A stretch of DNA of 64,000 nucleotides from Chryseobacterium sp. MYb264 (GCF_035974275.1 NZ_CP142422.1:4588001-4652000); one strand, 5' to 3'. Numbered from the stretch's first letter, positions 8,057-17,553 are shown. Notes: generated from the letters alone by a model not told the origin. Numbers and translations: made by a program.

Positions 8057-10267
8057 TCAACTTCCTAATTCTAATTGATTTTTGACTAAAGAAAAATACT
8101 TTTCTCTTATAGCAATTAACTCTTCGTGAGAGCCATTTTCCGTTATTTCGCCTTTTTCCATAACAATTATTTGATCTGCATTTTTTACTGTACTCAAACG
8201 ATGGGCTACAACCACTACCGTTCTTCCAATAAAAAAATCCCTTAAATTATTTAAAATTTCTTTTTCTGTGTTTGCGTCTAATGAGCTGGTAGCTTCATCA
8301 AAAAATAAAAATTCAGGATTTTTATAAACAGCCCTAGCTATCAATATTCGTTGGCTTTGTCCCCCGCTTAATTGCATCCCAATATTACCAATTTTCGTCT
8401 CCGAACCGAGAGGTAAAGATTCTATAAAATTATTTAAGCAAGCAACTTTTATTGCGCTTTCAAATCTTTCTACATCTATGGAATCATTCTCACACAAAGT
8501 AATATTGTATTTAATTGTTCCGGAAAAAACATGCCCATTCTGAAGTACTACACCACACTTATTTCTCCAATTATCTGGGTTTAATTCTGCAAAATTGCTT
8601 TCTCCAAGAAATAAATTTCCAGAATTTGGAAAATAATATTTCATTAATAGCTTCATTAATGTTGTCTTACCACTTCCACTAGTTCCTACAATTGCAGTAA
8701 TTTTATTTTTAGGTATTGTAAAAGATAAATTATTAATAACAAATGGATTAAAGCTTCCTGGATATTTAAAAGAAACTCTGTCTAAAGTTATATCTTCTAC
8801 ATATGTAATGCTTTTAGATTTTTCAAGATAAGTTTCATTACTTACTGTGAATACATCTTCAATTCTGTTTTGAGATATTAAGGTATCTTGGCCATCTTTT
8901 ATATTGTTAATCAAATTAATAATAGGTCCACTCAATTGTCCTATAATAAAGGAAATACTTAATAAAGTTCCTACTGTCATTTGAGAATTTATTATAAAAT
9001 ATGCGCAAATTGCAATTATAGTAAGTTCTTTAAATTTTAAAAGAAAATTAGCCCCAGATAACTGATAAGTATTTAAATATAAAGATTTTAATTCTAATTC
9101 ATTTAAACTTCGTTGTAATTTTAAAATCTTTGATATAATTGTATTTTGAGCTTGATTTACCTTTATTTCGGGCATATTCATTATAAATTCATACAAACTA
9201 TTATTATTGTCTGATTGCTTTATAAATAAAGAATATTCTAAAGCTGCTCTTCTTTGTAGAAAAAAAGAAATCCAGATAACAGATAAAGAACTCAGTAAAA
9301 CAAAGATTAAAAATATTATTTTGTTTAAATACAATAAAATGCTACTAAAAACTATTAAATTTAAAATATTAATAAAAAAACTAATTCCTTTCCATGTAAA
9401 AAATGTCTGTAACTTTGATAAATCACCTAATCTAAGTAATGTATCTGTATTAAGTCTTGTGTCGAAATAACTTACAGGAAGTTTTATAAGTTTGTTAAGA
9501 AATTTTTCTTTTAAAGCTATAGATAAGTTAAAGTTTAATTTTGTTAAAATAAAATCACTTATAAATTGTGATACAAAATTCCCCAAAAATAATAGAAATT
9601 GTGCAAGCAAAAGAATAATAACTAAATTAAGCGATTTGGCTAATATTCCGTCATCAATAATTTTTTTAAAAATAATAGGTATAAGCCAATTAGTACTAAG
9701 CCCTATAATTAATAATAGAAGAGAAAAAATATATTTGTATCTATATTCCTTAAGAAAATTAAGTAAATGATTTATAACAGTATTATTTTTAAAATTATTC
9801 TTTTTACTCTCTTTAAAAGAGTTATTTCCAATAATTTTTTCAAAATCGTCCGTAGGTTGAAAAATTAGACAAACACCCTTTGTCTCATTTCCTAACCATT
9901 CTTTTATTATTAAATCTTCTTCAATTTTAATCTTTCCATAGCCAGGGTCTGCAATATAATAATATTTCTTACCCTTCTTAGTTAAAATATTATATAATAC
10001 GACATAGTGATCTTGCTTCCAAAACAAAATTGCAGGTAAAGGTATTTCTTCAAGTTGATTCAGGGTAAGTTTTAACCCATTTGATTCAAAACCTACTTTT
10101 TCGCCACCATCTAGAATATCTTTTACCGAAACCCCCATTCTTGTTATTCCGCAAAGCTCTTTTAATTTCTTTACTGGAATATTAACTCCATAGTAATTTA
10201 GAACCATTGACAAACAAGCAGGCCCACAATCATTACTTTCAAGTTGATTGACAAATTTAAACTTCAT
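8057..10267 (-). CDS. Peptidase-containing ABC transporter (C39 bacteriocin exporter)
   Basis: 736 residues with three parts. Residues 1-130 form a C39 peptidase: catalytic Cys14 in ESNDCGPACL, His in KQDHYVVLY and Asp in YIADPGYGK. About 170-460 is a six-helix ABC transmembrane domain. The C-terminal nucleotide-binding domain has Walker A GTSGSGKTT near 528, signature LSGGQ near 633, and FLFFDEATSSLD. This architecture removes double-Gly leaders and exports the core peptide across the inner membrane. It overlaps the radical SAM gene by 11 bp, so the two are translationally linked. Confidence 0.95.
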   Translation of the reverse strand: MKFKFVNQLESNDCGPACLSMVLNYYGVNIPVKKLKELCGITRMGVSVKDILDGGEKVGFESNGLKLTLNQLEEIPLPAILFWKQDHYVVLYNILTKKGKKYYYIADPGYGKIKIEEDLIIKEWLGNETKGVCLIFQPTDDFEKIIGNNSFKESKKNNFKNNTVINHLLNFLKEYRYKYIFSLLLLIIGLSTNWLIPIIFKKIIDDGILAKSLNLVIILLLAQFLLFLGNFVSQFISDFILTKLNFNLSIALKEKFLNKLIKLPVSYFDTRLNTDTLLRLGDLSKLQTFFTWKGISFFINILNLIVFSSILLYLNKIIFLIFVLLSSLSVIWISFFLQRRAALEYSLFIKQSDNNNSLYEFIMNMPEIKVNQAQNTIISKILKLQRSLNELELKSLYLNTYQLSGANFLLKFKELTIIAICAYFIINSQMTVGTLLSISFIIGQLSGPIINLINNIKDGQDTLISQNRIEDVFTVSNETYLEKSKSITYVEDITLDRVSFKYPGSFNPFVINNLSFTIPKNKITAIVGTSGSGKTTLMKLLMKYYFPNSGNLFLGESNFAELNPDNWRNKCGVVLQNGHVFSGTIKYNITLCENDSIDVERFESAIKVACLNNFIESLPLGSETKIGNIGMQLSGGQSQRILIARAVYKNPEFLFFDEATSSLDANTEKEILNNLRDFFIGRTVVVVAHRLSTVKNADQIIVMEKGEITENGSHEELIAIREKYFSLVKNQLELGS

Positions 10268-11579
10268 CTAAAACTAAAGCTTCAACTACTTCTTTAATCT
10301 TAGATACGACCACTTCATCTTTCAATTGATCATCACCATAGTATACACAGTATTCTGTTTGCTTTTCTTCTGCTTCCATAGCATGTTGTGAACAGCCGCC
10401 ATTACAAATAGGGAGCAATCTACATGATAGACATGGCTTGTTTTTAAATTTCACATCCATCCTTCTTTCAAGATAATTATCTTCCCAAATCAAATCCCCA
10501 TTTTCATCAATATATCCCGCTCGTTTAGCTGTAGTGAAATCTCTTGCGGTACATTTAAATAAGTCCCCATTATAATTAATAACAGCACTATTTCTTTTAT
10601 CTGCATAACAAGAATTTCTAACGTTATCAGGTGTCATATGTTTGACCTGAATTCCATTTTCTTTAATCCTATCTGTATTTTCTTCTACGATTTCATTTAT
10701 ACCGTCGTTTTGTGAATCTTGCCAAACTCTATGAAAATCCATTAATAAATATCTTTTCTTAATGTCCGATGGAATATCTTCAAATTCTTCTGCTATTTTA
10801 TATGTATCAGCAATATTTTCTGATGTGTAGTTTACTCTGAGTCTTACAAAAAATAAATTATTTATAAGGCGTTTTATATTTTTTACTATTTCGTGGTAAG
10901 AACCTTTTTTTGCATTTACAAATCTTACCTCGTCATGTTTTTCTTTATAACCGTCTAGTGTAATCTGAAATGAAGGAGTGATTTTGTGCGAATTGAAAAA
11001 ATCAATAAAATAATCATCTATCAGATATCCGTTTGTTGTAAAGCTAACAGAATAATCTACAGAATTTTTAACGCATTCTTCCTGAAGTTTTTGTATAACA
11101 GGAACTACATCTTTTTTAAAATAAAGCAAGGGCTCTCCTCCAAAAAAAGCTAATTGAAAATAACTCATTGCAGGTTTTAATGTTGTTTTTTCAATAAATT
11201 TTCCAACTTTTTCAATCATACTCTGAGAAAACTTTGATGTTTTAACATGCGTTTCATAACAATACCAACATTTGAAGTTACAATTCATTGTAGGATTAAT
11301 TGTAAGTAAAAAGTTAGATTGGTTTTCATCAACAGCTTTAGCAATTTTTTTCACTTTTTCAACTTCATCAATTTCGCGAGATATGATGAAATCTTCTGCT
11401 ACTAAATAATTATAAAAAGTTGGATGAATTTCTTCCAAATCTTCTATGTTTTCATTTTTTGAAGCTTCAAGTAAATCTTTTAATATAGGATCTATTATTA
11501 AAAATTTTTGACTGAAAGAATTATATAGATAATATCTTTCATCTATGTATACAATGGAATTAAATTGGCTATACTTCAT
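10257..11579 (-). CDS. Radical SAM/SPASM peptide maturase
   Basis: 440 residues. The radical SAM cluster motif is CNFKCWYC (Cys100, Cys104, Cys107), followed by FFGGEPLL and TLDGYKEKHDEVR. The C-terminal SPASM region has several Cys (CYADKR, FKCTARDF, CLSCRLLPICNGGCSQ and a late CVYYGDD) for auxiliary 4Fe-4S clusters. Residues 1-85 look like a peptide-binding N-terminal domain. It likely installs thioether or related crosslinks in the Cys-rich precursors next to it; the exact chemistry cannot be read from sequence. Downstream gene overlaps by 11 bp. Confidence 0.93.
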   Translation of the reverse strand: MKYSQFNSIVYIDERYYLYNSFSQKFLIIDPILKDLLEASKNENIEDLEEIHPTFYNYLVAEDFIISREIDEVEKVKKIAKAVDENQSNFLLTINPTMNCNFKCWYCYETHVKTSKFSQSMIEKVGKFIEKTTLKPAMSYFQLAFFGGEPLLYFKKDVVPVIQKLQEECVKNSVDYSVSFTTNGYLIDDYFIDFFNSHKITPSFQITLDGYKEKHDEVRFVNAKKGSYHEIVKNIKRLINNLFFVRLRVNYTSENIADTYKIAEEFEDIPSDIKKRYLLMDFHRVWQDSQNDGINEIVEENTDRIKENGIQVKHMTPDNVRNSCYADKRNSAVINYNGDLFKCTARDFTTAKRAGYIDENGDLIWEDNYLERRMDVKFKNKPCLSCRLLPICNGGCSQHAMEAEEKQTEYCVYYGDDQLKDEVVVSKIKEVVEALVLDEV

Positions 11580-11593
11580 AATCTAGTGTAAAA

Positions 11594-11615
11594 GACCCTT
11601 ATAAATATAAGGGTC
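11594..11615 (-). terminator. Hairpin between split precursor and maturase gene (attenuator-like)
   Basis: Perfect palindrome GACCCTTATA-AA-TATAAGGGTC, followed on the minus strand by TTTTACAC. It sits 56 bp after the precursor stop and 15 bp before the maturase ATG. Such leaky hairpins after precursor genes set a high precursor-to-enzyme ratio in RiPP operons. Confidence 0.6.
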
Positions 11616-11753
11616 AAAGTTTGTTAAATATAACGATTTGTGTACAAGTTATATATGACTAATTTAAGAGTTATCTTCCGCAACCTTGAACACAATTTAG
11701 ATTTTGTCCTTGACCACATCCGTCTCTACAATTACCACCTGAACAGTTATTTA

Positions 11754-13221
11754 GTCATTCCTTAAAAACCAAGTAATATTTTGATTATCAGTTTTTATGC
11801 ACTTATATTTCGTAAAAAATCGTTGTAAAAAATTGCAATAAATTGTATTTTTAGGATATAAAAAGTGGCAAAATGTTAGGCAAAATAAGAGAGGATTTAC
11901 AGCAGAATTTATTCAAGACCAGGCTTACGGAGCTTATTAATATGGAGCATCCGGTGGTAAAATTAGCTGGGGAGATTTCCTGGGATAAAATGGAGTCAGA
12001 GTTTGAGAAATTATTTTCAGAAAACGGAAGACCTTCTATTGCTATCCGTAAAATAGCAGGAATGCTTTTGCTCAAGGAAATGTTTAAAGAAAGTGATGAA
12101 AGTGTAATAGAGAGATGGATTGAGAATGCGTATTGGCAATATTTTACCGGAGAAACCTTTTTCCAGACAGAGCAGCCTTTCGATCCGAGCAATTTTGTAC
12201 ACTTCAGAAAAAGAATTGGAGATAAGGGTTTGGAATTTCTTTTGGGACAAAGCGTTTCTCTCCATCCCAAAGCCAAAACAGAAGATGAAGTTCAGGTAGA
12301 TACGACGGTTCAGGAGAAGAACATTACCTTTCCTACCGATGCCAAATTAGCAAAAAAAGTAATCGACAATTGTAGAAAAATAGCAGAAAAAGAGAGCGTT
12401 GTACAAAGACAAAGCTACAGAAGAGTGAGCAAACAATTATTGCGGGACGCTTTTTTTGGACATCATCCCAGAAGACAGAAGAAGGCAAAAATGGCGAGGA
12501 AAAAGCTCAGGACGATTGGTAAAAGAGTTCTTCGGGAATTGGAAAGAAAACTTCCTAAAGATGTTTTGAAAGGCTACGAAGACGTTTTTAAAATTTACCT
12601 TAAAGCACTCACCCAAGAACGTACCACGAAAGATAAAATTTACAGTCTTCACGAGCCACAAGTTGCGTGTATTGCGAAAGGAAAATCGGGAAAAGCATAC
12701 GAGTTTGGGACAAAAGTAGCAGTAGTAAGAGGTCGGAAAACAGGGATCATCAGCTCGGTAAAGAGATTTTCTGGCAATCCTCACGATAGTAAAACTCTTG
12801 AAGAATCATTGGCACAGAGTGAGAGGGTAAGAAAATCCGTTGGCGGAACAAGACCTACGAAAGCCACTACAGACAGAGGATTTAAAGGAATCAAAGAAGT
12901 GGAAGGAACAGCAATTTTGCTTCCCGCAAAAAAAGAAAAAACAAAATATGGGCAACAAGTAGCCAGATTAAGATTCCGGGCAAGAGCAGCCATAGAACCT
13001 TGTATCTCTCATTTAAAAAGAAACCACTCCTTAGGATTAAACTTCCTGAAAGGAGTGGCTGGAGATATTAATAATGCATTATTAGCAGGGATTGGATACA
13101 ATTTGAAGATGAGATTGAATCAAATCAAACAACAAATTCTTCTTTGGCTCGAACTTGTTCTCCGAATCTTTTTAGGCAAATATAATTTTCAAAGTCAAAA
13201 AACAGCTTTTTAAGGAGCGAC
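11754..13221 (+). mobile_element. IS5-type insertion sequence, 1468 bp, within a RiPP precursor gene
   Basis: Imperfect terminal inverted repeats: left GTCATTCCTTAAAAACC and reverse-complemented right GTCGCTCCTTAAAAAGC (14 of 17 positions shared). A 6-bp target duplication TATTTA flanks it at 11748-11753 and 13222-13227. One intact transposase occupies most of the element, so it may still be mobile. Confidence 0.92.
11873..13213 (+). CDS. IS5-family-like DDE transposase
   Basis: 446 residues. N-terminal DUF772-type region (GRPSIAIRKIAGMLLLKEMF ... FVHFRKRIG), then DDE catalytic core: VDTTVQEKNI (first Asp), TTDRGFKG (second Asp) and the late Glu in RARAAIEPCISHLKR. Length is typical of the larger IS5-like enzymes. 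It ends 8 bp before the right end of the element. Subgroup is not assigned. Its orientation is opposite to the RiPP operon. Confidence 0.93.
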   Translation: MLGKIREDLQQNLFKTRLTELINMEHPVVKLAGEISWDKMESEFEKLFSENGRPSIAIRKIAGMLLLKEMFKESDESVIERWIENAYWQYFTGETFFQTEQPFDPSNFVHFRKRIGDKGLEFLLGQSVSLHPKAKTEDEVQVDTTVQEKNITFPTDAKLAKKVIDNCRKIAEKESVVQRQSYRRVSKQLLRDAFFGHHPRRQKKAKMARKKLRTIGKRVLRELERKLPKDVLKGYEDVFKIYLKALTQERTTKDKIYSLHEPQVACIAKGKSGKAYEFGTKVAVVRGRKTGIISSVKRFSGNPHDSKTLEESLAQSERVRKSVGGTRPTKATTDRGFKGIKEVEGTAILLPAKKEKTKYGQQVARLRFRARAAIEPCISHLKRNHSLGLNFLKGVAGDINNALLAGIGYNLKMRLNQIKQQILLWLELVLRIFLGKYNFQSQKTAF

Positions 13222-13633
13222 TATTTATAGTACCTGTACCATCATCAAGTCCTGTGGTAGGACCTAAAATAGTATTGGAAAATCCTCCTAATAATTTTTT
13301 TTCTTGTGATTCCGAAATTTTTTCAAAACCAGTTAAAACCACAGTGGTTTTACTTTTGATGACTTTTTTCATAAGTAATTTAAAAAATGTTAAATAATAA
13401 TTTTTGTAATAATAATGTTAACATTATAGAATAATAACTAAACTATAAGTGATTTATATTTATCAAAAATAAATATTTTAACATCACGTTTCTTCATTCA
13501 CATAAATCTATAAACGTTCTAAATTATTCAATTTTTGTTGATTTATTTTTTTACATAAATCCATATGATTGTGAGATTCGTACAACTTATATGTTATTTT
13601 TTTTTGAAATAAATGTATTTGAATTATAATAAT

Positions 13634-13658
13634 TAAAAAAGCAGATAAATTATCTGCT
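13634..13658 (-). terminator. Terminator of the TonB-receptor-like gene
   Basis: AGCAGATA/TATCTGCT stem; on the minus strand it is followed by TTTTTTAATT. It lies 39 bp beyond the stop of the receptor gene, separating it from the split precursor. Confidence 0.7.
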
Positions 13659-13696
13659 GTTAACACAATGTTTCAAATTTTACAAGTTATCTTTAA

Positions 13697-15790
13697 CTAA
13701 AAAGTTGCTGCAGGAGCAGTGTCATTGTTCAATTTTCTGTTGACTTCATTCTTTTTCCCTTTAGCAAAATCATAGCTTAGGCCAATAATAAACATATTCT
13801 TATTATTGTAAATATTCGTGGTACTAATATAATTAACTAAACTTTCATTTAGTGTTTTTGTTTTGTATCTTGAAGGTATGCCCAACCAATACATTCCAGT
13901 AGTGAATGTCCAGTCCTTTAATCTATAATTAATAAAAATATGATTTTGATTTTCATTAGTATTTAAAAAAGTTCCGCTTAATGTATAAATTGGAATATTG
14001 AACATATAACTCAAACTCAAGTTTTTGTATTCTGAAGAAATAGTAAAATTGTTACCAAAATAATTGTTTTTAAGAAGAACTCCTGAATTTGTTTTTACAC
14101 GTTGCATAGTAGGATAAATATTAGCCTTAATAACCAGTAATCTGCTTCCAAATGGTTTTAATGATCCTGTTAATTGTATGCCTGTACGGGAGCTAAATAT
14201 TGCATTTTCGTAAGTTAATGCATATTGAGTATTGTTATTGTATAAAACGTACATACTATTAATAGCATTGTCTAAATAGTTATAGAAAAGATTTGCGTTA
14301 AAATCAAAATACTTATTATTATAAGAATAGTTTAAATTATTATTCCATGCTTTTTGTATAGTAAGGTAAGGATTCCCTGTAGAAATAATATTTGGTACAA
14401 CCTGGTTGATATTTGGACTTAACGATGCACTTCCCGGACTGTATGGAGTAAAACTACTGGTCAATCGTAGGCTCTGATTTTTTTTCAATTCATAACCTAA
14501 AATAATTTTTGGAGTAATCGTCCAGTCATTATCAGTTGTTGCTGCTGTTTTATTATTAATATTGGTTAAACCTAAACCTACACGATACATTAGCTTCTTA
14601 CTTTTTCCAGCAAATTCAGAGTATAAGTATTGAGTTAAGTAATTAACGGAAAAATCAAAACTTCCTGCAAGATTCTCTAAGGTATTATCTACATTATTAT
14701 TATCAATCCTATATCCAGTACTTAATTTTCCTGCCTTGAATTCATGAGAGTACGCAATCTCTCCTACAATACTATTTTGTTTTGCCTTTAAGTTCATATC
14801 ATTGTCAAAAACGACGTTATCAGAACTTATTATCCATTCTTTTCCGACCTCAAAACTTTCGCTACTGTAAGAAGATCCCACAACATTGAAACTGATTTCA
14901 TCTTTCTTGCTCAGTTTTTTCGAAAAGTATAAATCTAGTTTTGGAGGATTATAATTTTCCCCACTGTACTGCGAAGTACCATGAAGTTCTGAATTATTAT
15001 TTGTAGTAAAAATACTTTGACCATTTCCTTTAGAGAAATAATTATAAATATTCATGGAAAATTTTGCCTGAAAAACATAATTATCCATTAATGAATTAGT
15101 ATATCTTAATGTAACATCTTGATAAGTATATCCGAAATGATCAGTTTTATTTTCATTGGTATTATAATGAGAATTTTGTAGGGTGTAATCATAAACTCTG
15201 TTTGTATGACGATTGTCATAGTCTCTGAAGTTAATACTATATTCAAGTCCGAAATTATTTCTTCCATTTGTATAATTTGCATAGGCCTGACCATTTAAAA
15301 ATCCGGTTGTTAAAGCACTACTTATTGAAGTTCCTGCTGCAAAACCTATTTCTGGATTTCTTGTGATGATGTTAACCACAGTATCTGCTCTTGTAGCCCA
15401 TCGAGTAGGAGGATTATCGTAATATTCAACTTTAATTACATTTTCTGGTCTGATTCCTCTTGCCTGTAATTCCGTAGCTTCAATTCCATTAATTAAAAGT
15501 AAAAACTTGCCACCTTTGATACTGGAAATACTATTAGAAATAGGATCAAACTGAAGTTCAGGTAATGTTTGTAGTAAATCATTAGCATATCTAGCTTTTT
15601 TCAAAGCTTCTTCATCAAAACTATAAATAGATTTGTCTATGAATTGTTTTTTTCGCTGTGTTTTTAACAAGATTTCTTGGATATCTTTTGTATTTTTAAT
15701 TGAATCCTGAATCTTTAATATGTTATTTTCTTGTGCAAAAGCTAAGCCGCCTACAACTAATAGGACTATATTTACCTGTTTTTTCATCAT
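13697..15790 (-). CDS. Outer-membrane beta-barrel receptor with TonB plug-like domain
   Basis: 697 residues: signal peptide ending LAFAQ (about 1-20), a plug-like region at about 40-145 (ANDLLQTLPELQFDPISN..., FLLLINGIEATELQARGI, VEYYDNPPTRWATRADTVVNIITR), then a long beta-barrel with alternating aromatic strands to an NDTAPAATF end. It resembles the outer-membrane beta-barrel/TonB-dependent receptor family of Bacteroidota without the usual carboxypeptidase-like N-terminal domain. Upstream of the RiPP cluster on the same strand but with its own terminator. A role in passage or immunity of the peptide is possible but unproven. Confidence 0.85.
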   Translation of the reverse strand: MMKKQVNIVLLVVGGLAFAQENNILKIQDSIKNTKDIQEILLKTQRKKQFIDKSIYSFDEEALKKARYANDLLQTLPELQFDPISNSISSIKGGKFLLLINGIEATELQARGIRPENVIKVEYYDNPPTRWATRADTVVNIITRNPEIGFAAGTSISSALTTGFLNGQAYANYTNGRNNFGLEYSINFRDYDNRHTNRVYDYTLQNSHYNTNENKTDHFGYTYQDVTLRYTNSLMDNYVFQAKFSMNIYNYFSKGNGQSIFTTNNNSELHGTSQYSGENYNPPKLDLYFSKKLSKKDEISFNVVGSSYSSESFEVGKEWIISSDNVVFDNDMNLKAKQNSIVGEIAYSHEFKAGKLSTGYRIDNNNVDNTLENLAGSFDFSVNYLTQYLYSEFAGKSKKLMYRVGLGLTNINNKTAATTDNDWTITPKIILGYELKKNQSLRLTSSFTPYSPGSASLSPNINQVVPNIISTGNPYLTIQKAWNNNLNYSYNNKYFDFNANLFYNYLDNAINSMYVLYNNNTQYALTYENAIFSSRTGIQLTGSLKPFGSRLLVIKANIYPTMQRVKTNSGVLLKNNYFGNNFTISSEYKNLSLSYMFNIPIYTLSGTFLNTNENQNHIFINYRLKDWTFTTGMYWLGIPSRYKTKTLNESLVNYISTTNIYNNKNMFIIGLSYDFAKGKKNEVNRKLNNDTAPAATF

Positions 15791-15969
15791 TAATTTAGTG
15801 AAAATTTAATATTGACAAATGTAAAACAAGAGTTTGTTTCTTCAAAATAAATATCACTTTAATTTGAATAAACATACTTATAAAGAAAAACTAGTAGAAT
15901 GGTAATTATTTATTTTTTTGAGAATAGATAATTATATAGTAATATCTCATTCTCTATTTCAGCTAATTG

Positions 15970-16021
15970 AAATTTAGGAGAAAGCATATTATATCTTCTA
16001 CTGTTAAGTGTTATTTTATTT
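15970..16021 (+). repeat. 52-bp exact copy of part of the 6102 membrane-protein gene
   Basis: Bases 15970-16021 equal 6203-6254. The copy is fused in frame to a lipoprotein remnant downstream. It marks shuffling between the 6-kb island and this site 9.8 kb away, on the other side of the RiPP cluster. Confidence 0.93.
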
Positions 16022-16231
16022 TGTAATTTTTATCGAGCCATTTGTGGATTAGATCGAAACTATGACAAAAAAGGAAAAATTATAAAAGAAACAGATTGGG
16101 ATAAACCGTACAAGTTCTCTATCGATGATATGGTAAAAAAATTTAGAAAAGAATATGACATCGATATTTTAATCCGAAAAAATGTATTTTGGTTTTCTAG
16201 GTTTCTTAGGACAGAATTAGGCAAATGTTAA
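15971..16231 (+). pseudogene. Chimeric remnant: membrane-protein piece joined to YwqK-like immunity lipoprotein tail
   Basis: An open frame without ATG (stop TGA at 15968-15970) first encodes NLGESILYLLLLSVILF, identical to the 6102 gene product. It then becomes LDRNYDKKGKIIKETDW followed by KFSIDDMVKKFRKEYDIDIL. The latter matches in pattern the YYFDEKGKLIKEEN...FTPEDIIKYCKKNNIEL segment of the 2-5 kb lipoprotein array, and it ends at TAA 16231. This is a decayed cassette of the same immunity family. The surrounding 15791-16316 holds no intact gene. Confidence 0.7.
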
Positions 16232-16316
16232 GATATTTTTTTCTATTGTGGAAATATAATAATTATGATGAATACGTAATTAGACAGTAAAGCAACACGA
16301 AGGAAAAATTCCCACT

Positions 16317-17111
16317 CTATTTTTTAGAAGGAATATTCCACACCAGATCAGCAGCCAGATAATGAACTCCGCCGTGGTGAATACTTCTGCTGTCACGGAT
16401 CAGGTCATCCATATACCCGATATCTATAGTAAATGGAGAACGCGGGATTGTAAACATATAATAAGCGGCAATTCGCATTTCTTTATACCCAAAGTGGGTC
16501 CATTCATGATCCGGTTGATGAAGGCGACTTACGGAAAATAGCTCTTCAACACTTAAAGATATTTTTTGATTGCTCTTTTCTGATAAATTGTAGGTCAACT
16601 GACTTTTAATACGTGTTCGTAATTGAAAATCTTCTTCTGCTTGATTGAAATCAGCATCAAAAAATTTTCTGAATTCCTGACGAATTGTGTTTTTAAATTT
16701 TAATTTTTCATTCAAATCAAAAGTATACGCATATCGTCCATAAAGTCTCAATTCCTGTTCAATTCCTTCTTTTTTGTAGGGAGCATCACTTTCATATTCC
16801 GGCTGTCGACGATAGCTTATTGCATAGCTATATTGCTGATGAGGAGCAAAAGAATGGTAGACTTCATGATTCACTACCCAAATGGCCTGTTTAGAAAATA
16901 AATTATCATTATCAGGGTTACTTTTACGTCCTAATCCAACATAACTCATTGAATATTTTTTGCCCAAAGAATCCAAAGGGTATTTTACTCCAAAAGCCGA
17001 CCAAAAAGCTGTTTTGGCATCTCCCAGGCCTGGTGGGCTGAGCTGTGCCCGTACGAAACTGTGTAAGAATAAAAATACAACAAATGCCCCTATATTAAAT
17101 GTCTTTTTCAT
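16317..17111 (-). CDS. DUF2490-like outer-membrane protein
   Basis: 264 residues with a signal peptide ending VRAQL (about 1-22). The rest reads as amphipathic beta strands (WVVNHEVYHSFAPHQQYSYAISYRR, RTRIKSQLTYNL, ELRLYGRYAYTF) and ends with a strand LAADLVWNIP. This is the pattern of DUF2490-type barrel proteins, which are of unknown function in Bacteroidota. Monocistronic; no operon partner within 1 kb on its strand. Confidence 0.72.
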   Translation of the reverse strand: MKKTFNIGAFVVFLFLHSFVRAQLSPPGLGDAKTAFWSAFGVKYPLDSLGKKYSMSYVGLGRKSNPDNDNLFSKQAIWVVNHEVYHSFAPHQQYSYAISYRRQPEYESDAPYKKEGIEQELRLYGRYAYTFDLNEKLKFKNTIRQEFRKFFDADFNQAEEDFQLRTRIKSQLTYNLSEKSNQKISLSVEELFSVSRLHQPDHEWTHFGYKEMRIAAYYMFTIPRSPFTIDIGYMDDLIRDSRSIHHGGVHYLAADLVWNIPSKK

Positions 17112-17243
17112 TTTTGTAAATCTAAATACTTTGTTAATTAATAGCTTGCGTAAATGTTTTTAATGGTGTTTAAAAACAGGACAAAGTAAAAAAGAGATTT
17201 AGGAATCTTTTAGGAATAGAGATTTATGGATTGTTTTTTTTGT

Positions 17244-17505
17244 CACGAATGCACGGATATTTTTATTTCCCACGGATCGCACAGATTTTCACAGGTGATA
17301 TCGTTGATTTTCTTCGTTTAACCTTTGCGGTCTTTTATCAATAGAAAGGTTTGGTGAGAATTAAAACAGTTAGCTGTAAAAACACTTAATATACTTGGTG
17401 TTTCAACATTCTCGGAAACTCAATGTGTGTCATTTGCAAAATCTGCGGGAGCAAAAAATTTCATCTTACATTATCTAAACTCTTTTCCCTAGTCCCCAAC
17501 TTTTG
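17244..17505 (+). repeat. Dispersed intergenic repeat, copy 1
   Basis: Starts CACGAATGCAC and contains ATATTTTTATTTCCCAC(A/G)GAT, then TTTGCAAAATCTGCGGGAGC, and ends AGTCCCCAACTTTTG. It matches copy 2 (17554-17820) with about 310-bp period and an inverted copy at 54809-55071, all degenerate. The 17112-17867 gap holds no gene that I can support. Confidence 0.75.
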
Positions 17506-17553
17506 GGATCAGTTTCAAAACTTGGGGAGAAATTGTTTAGATGTATTTTTTGC

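Larger units (their letters stand above)
11671..13372 (-). pseudogene. RiPP precursor (copy 1) split by an insertion sequence
   Basis: Minus-strand leader and start of the core run from ATG 13372 to 13222 (MKKVIKSKTTVVLTGFEK..., KKLLGG, then LDDGTGTIN). The rest of the core (NNCSGGNCRDGCGQ... CGR, stop) lies at 11747-11671. Between them is an IS flanked by TATTTA on both sides. Deleting the IS and one TATTTA gives 228 bp, 75 codons plus stop, in frame, the same length as precursor 6839-7066 and with identical five-Cys spacing. The current reading frame runs into the IS (SRSLKSCFL...), so the peptide is not made intact. Confidence 0.92.

Noticed and set aside
12437..12784. Minus-strand ORFs within the IS5-type transposase
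   Set aside because: They lie antisense to an intact transposase and have no supported features.
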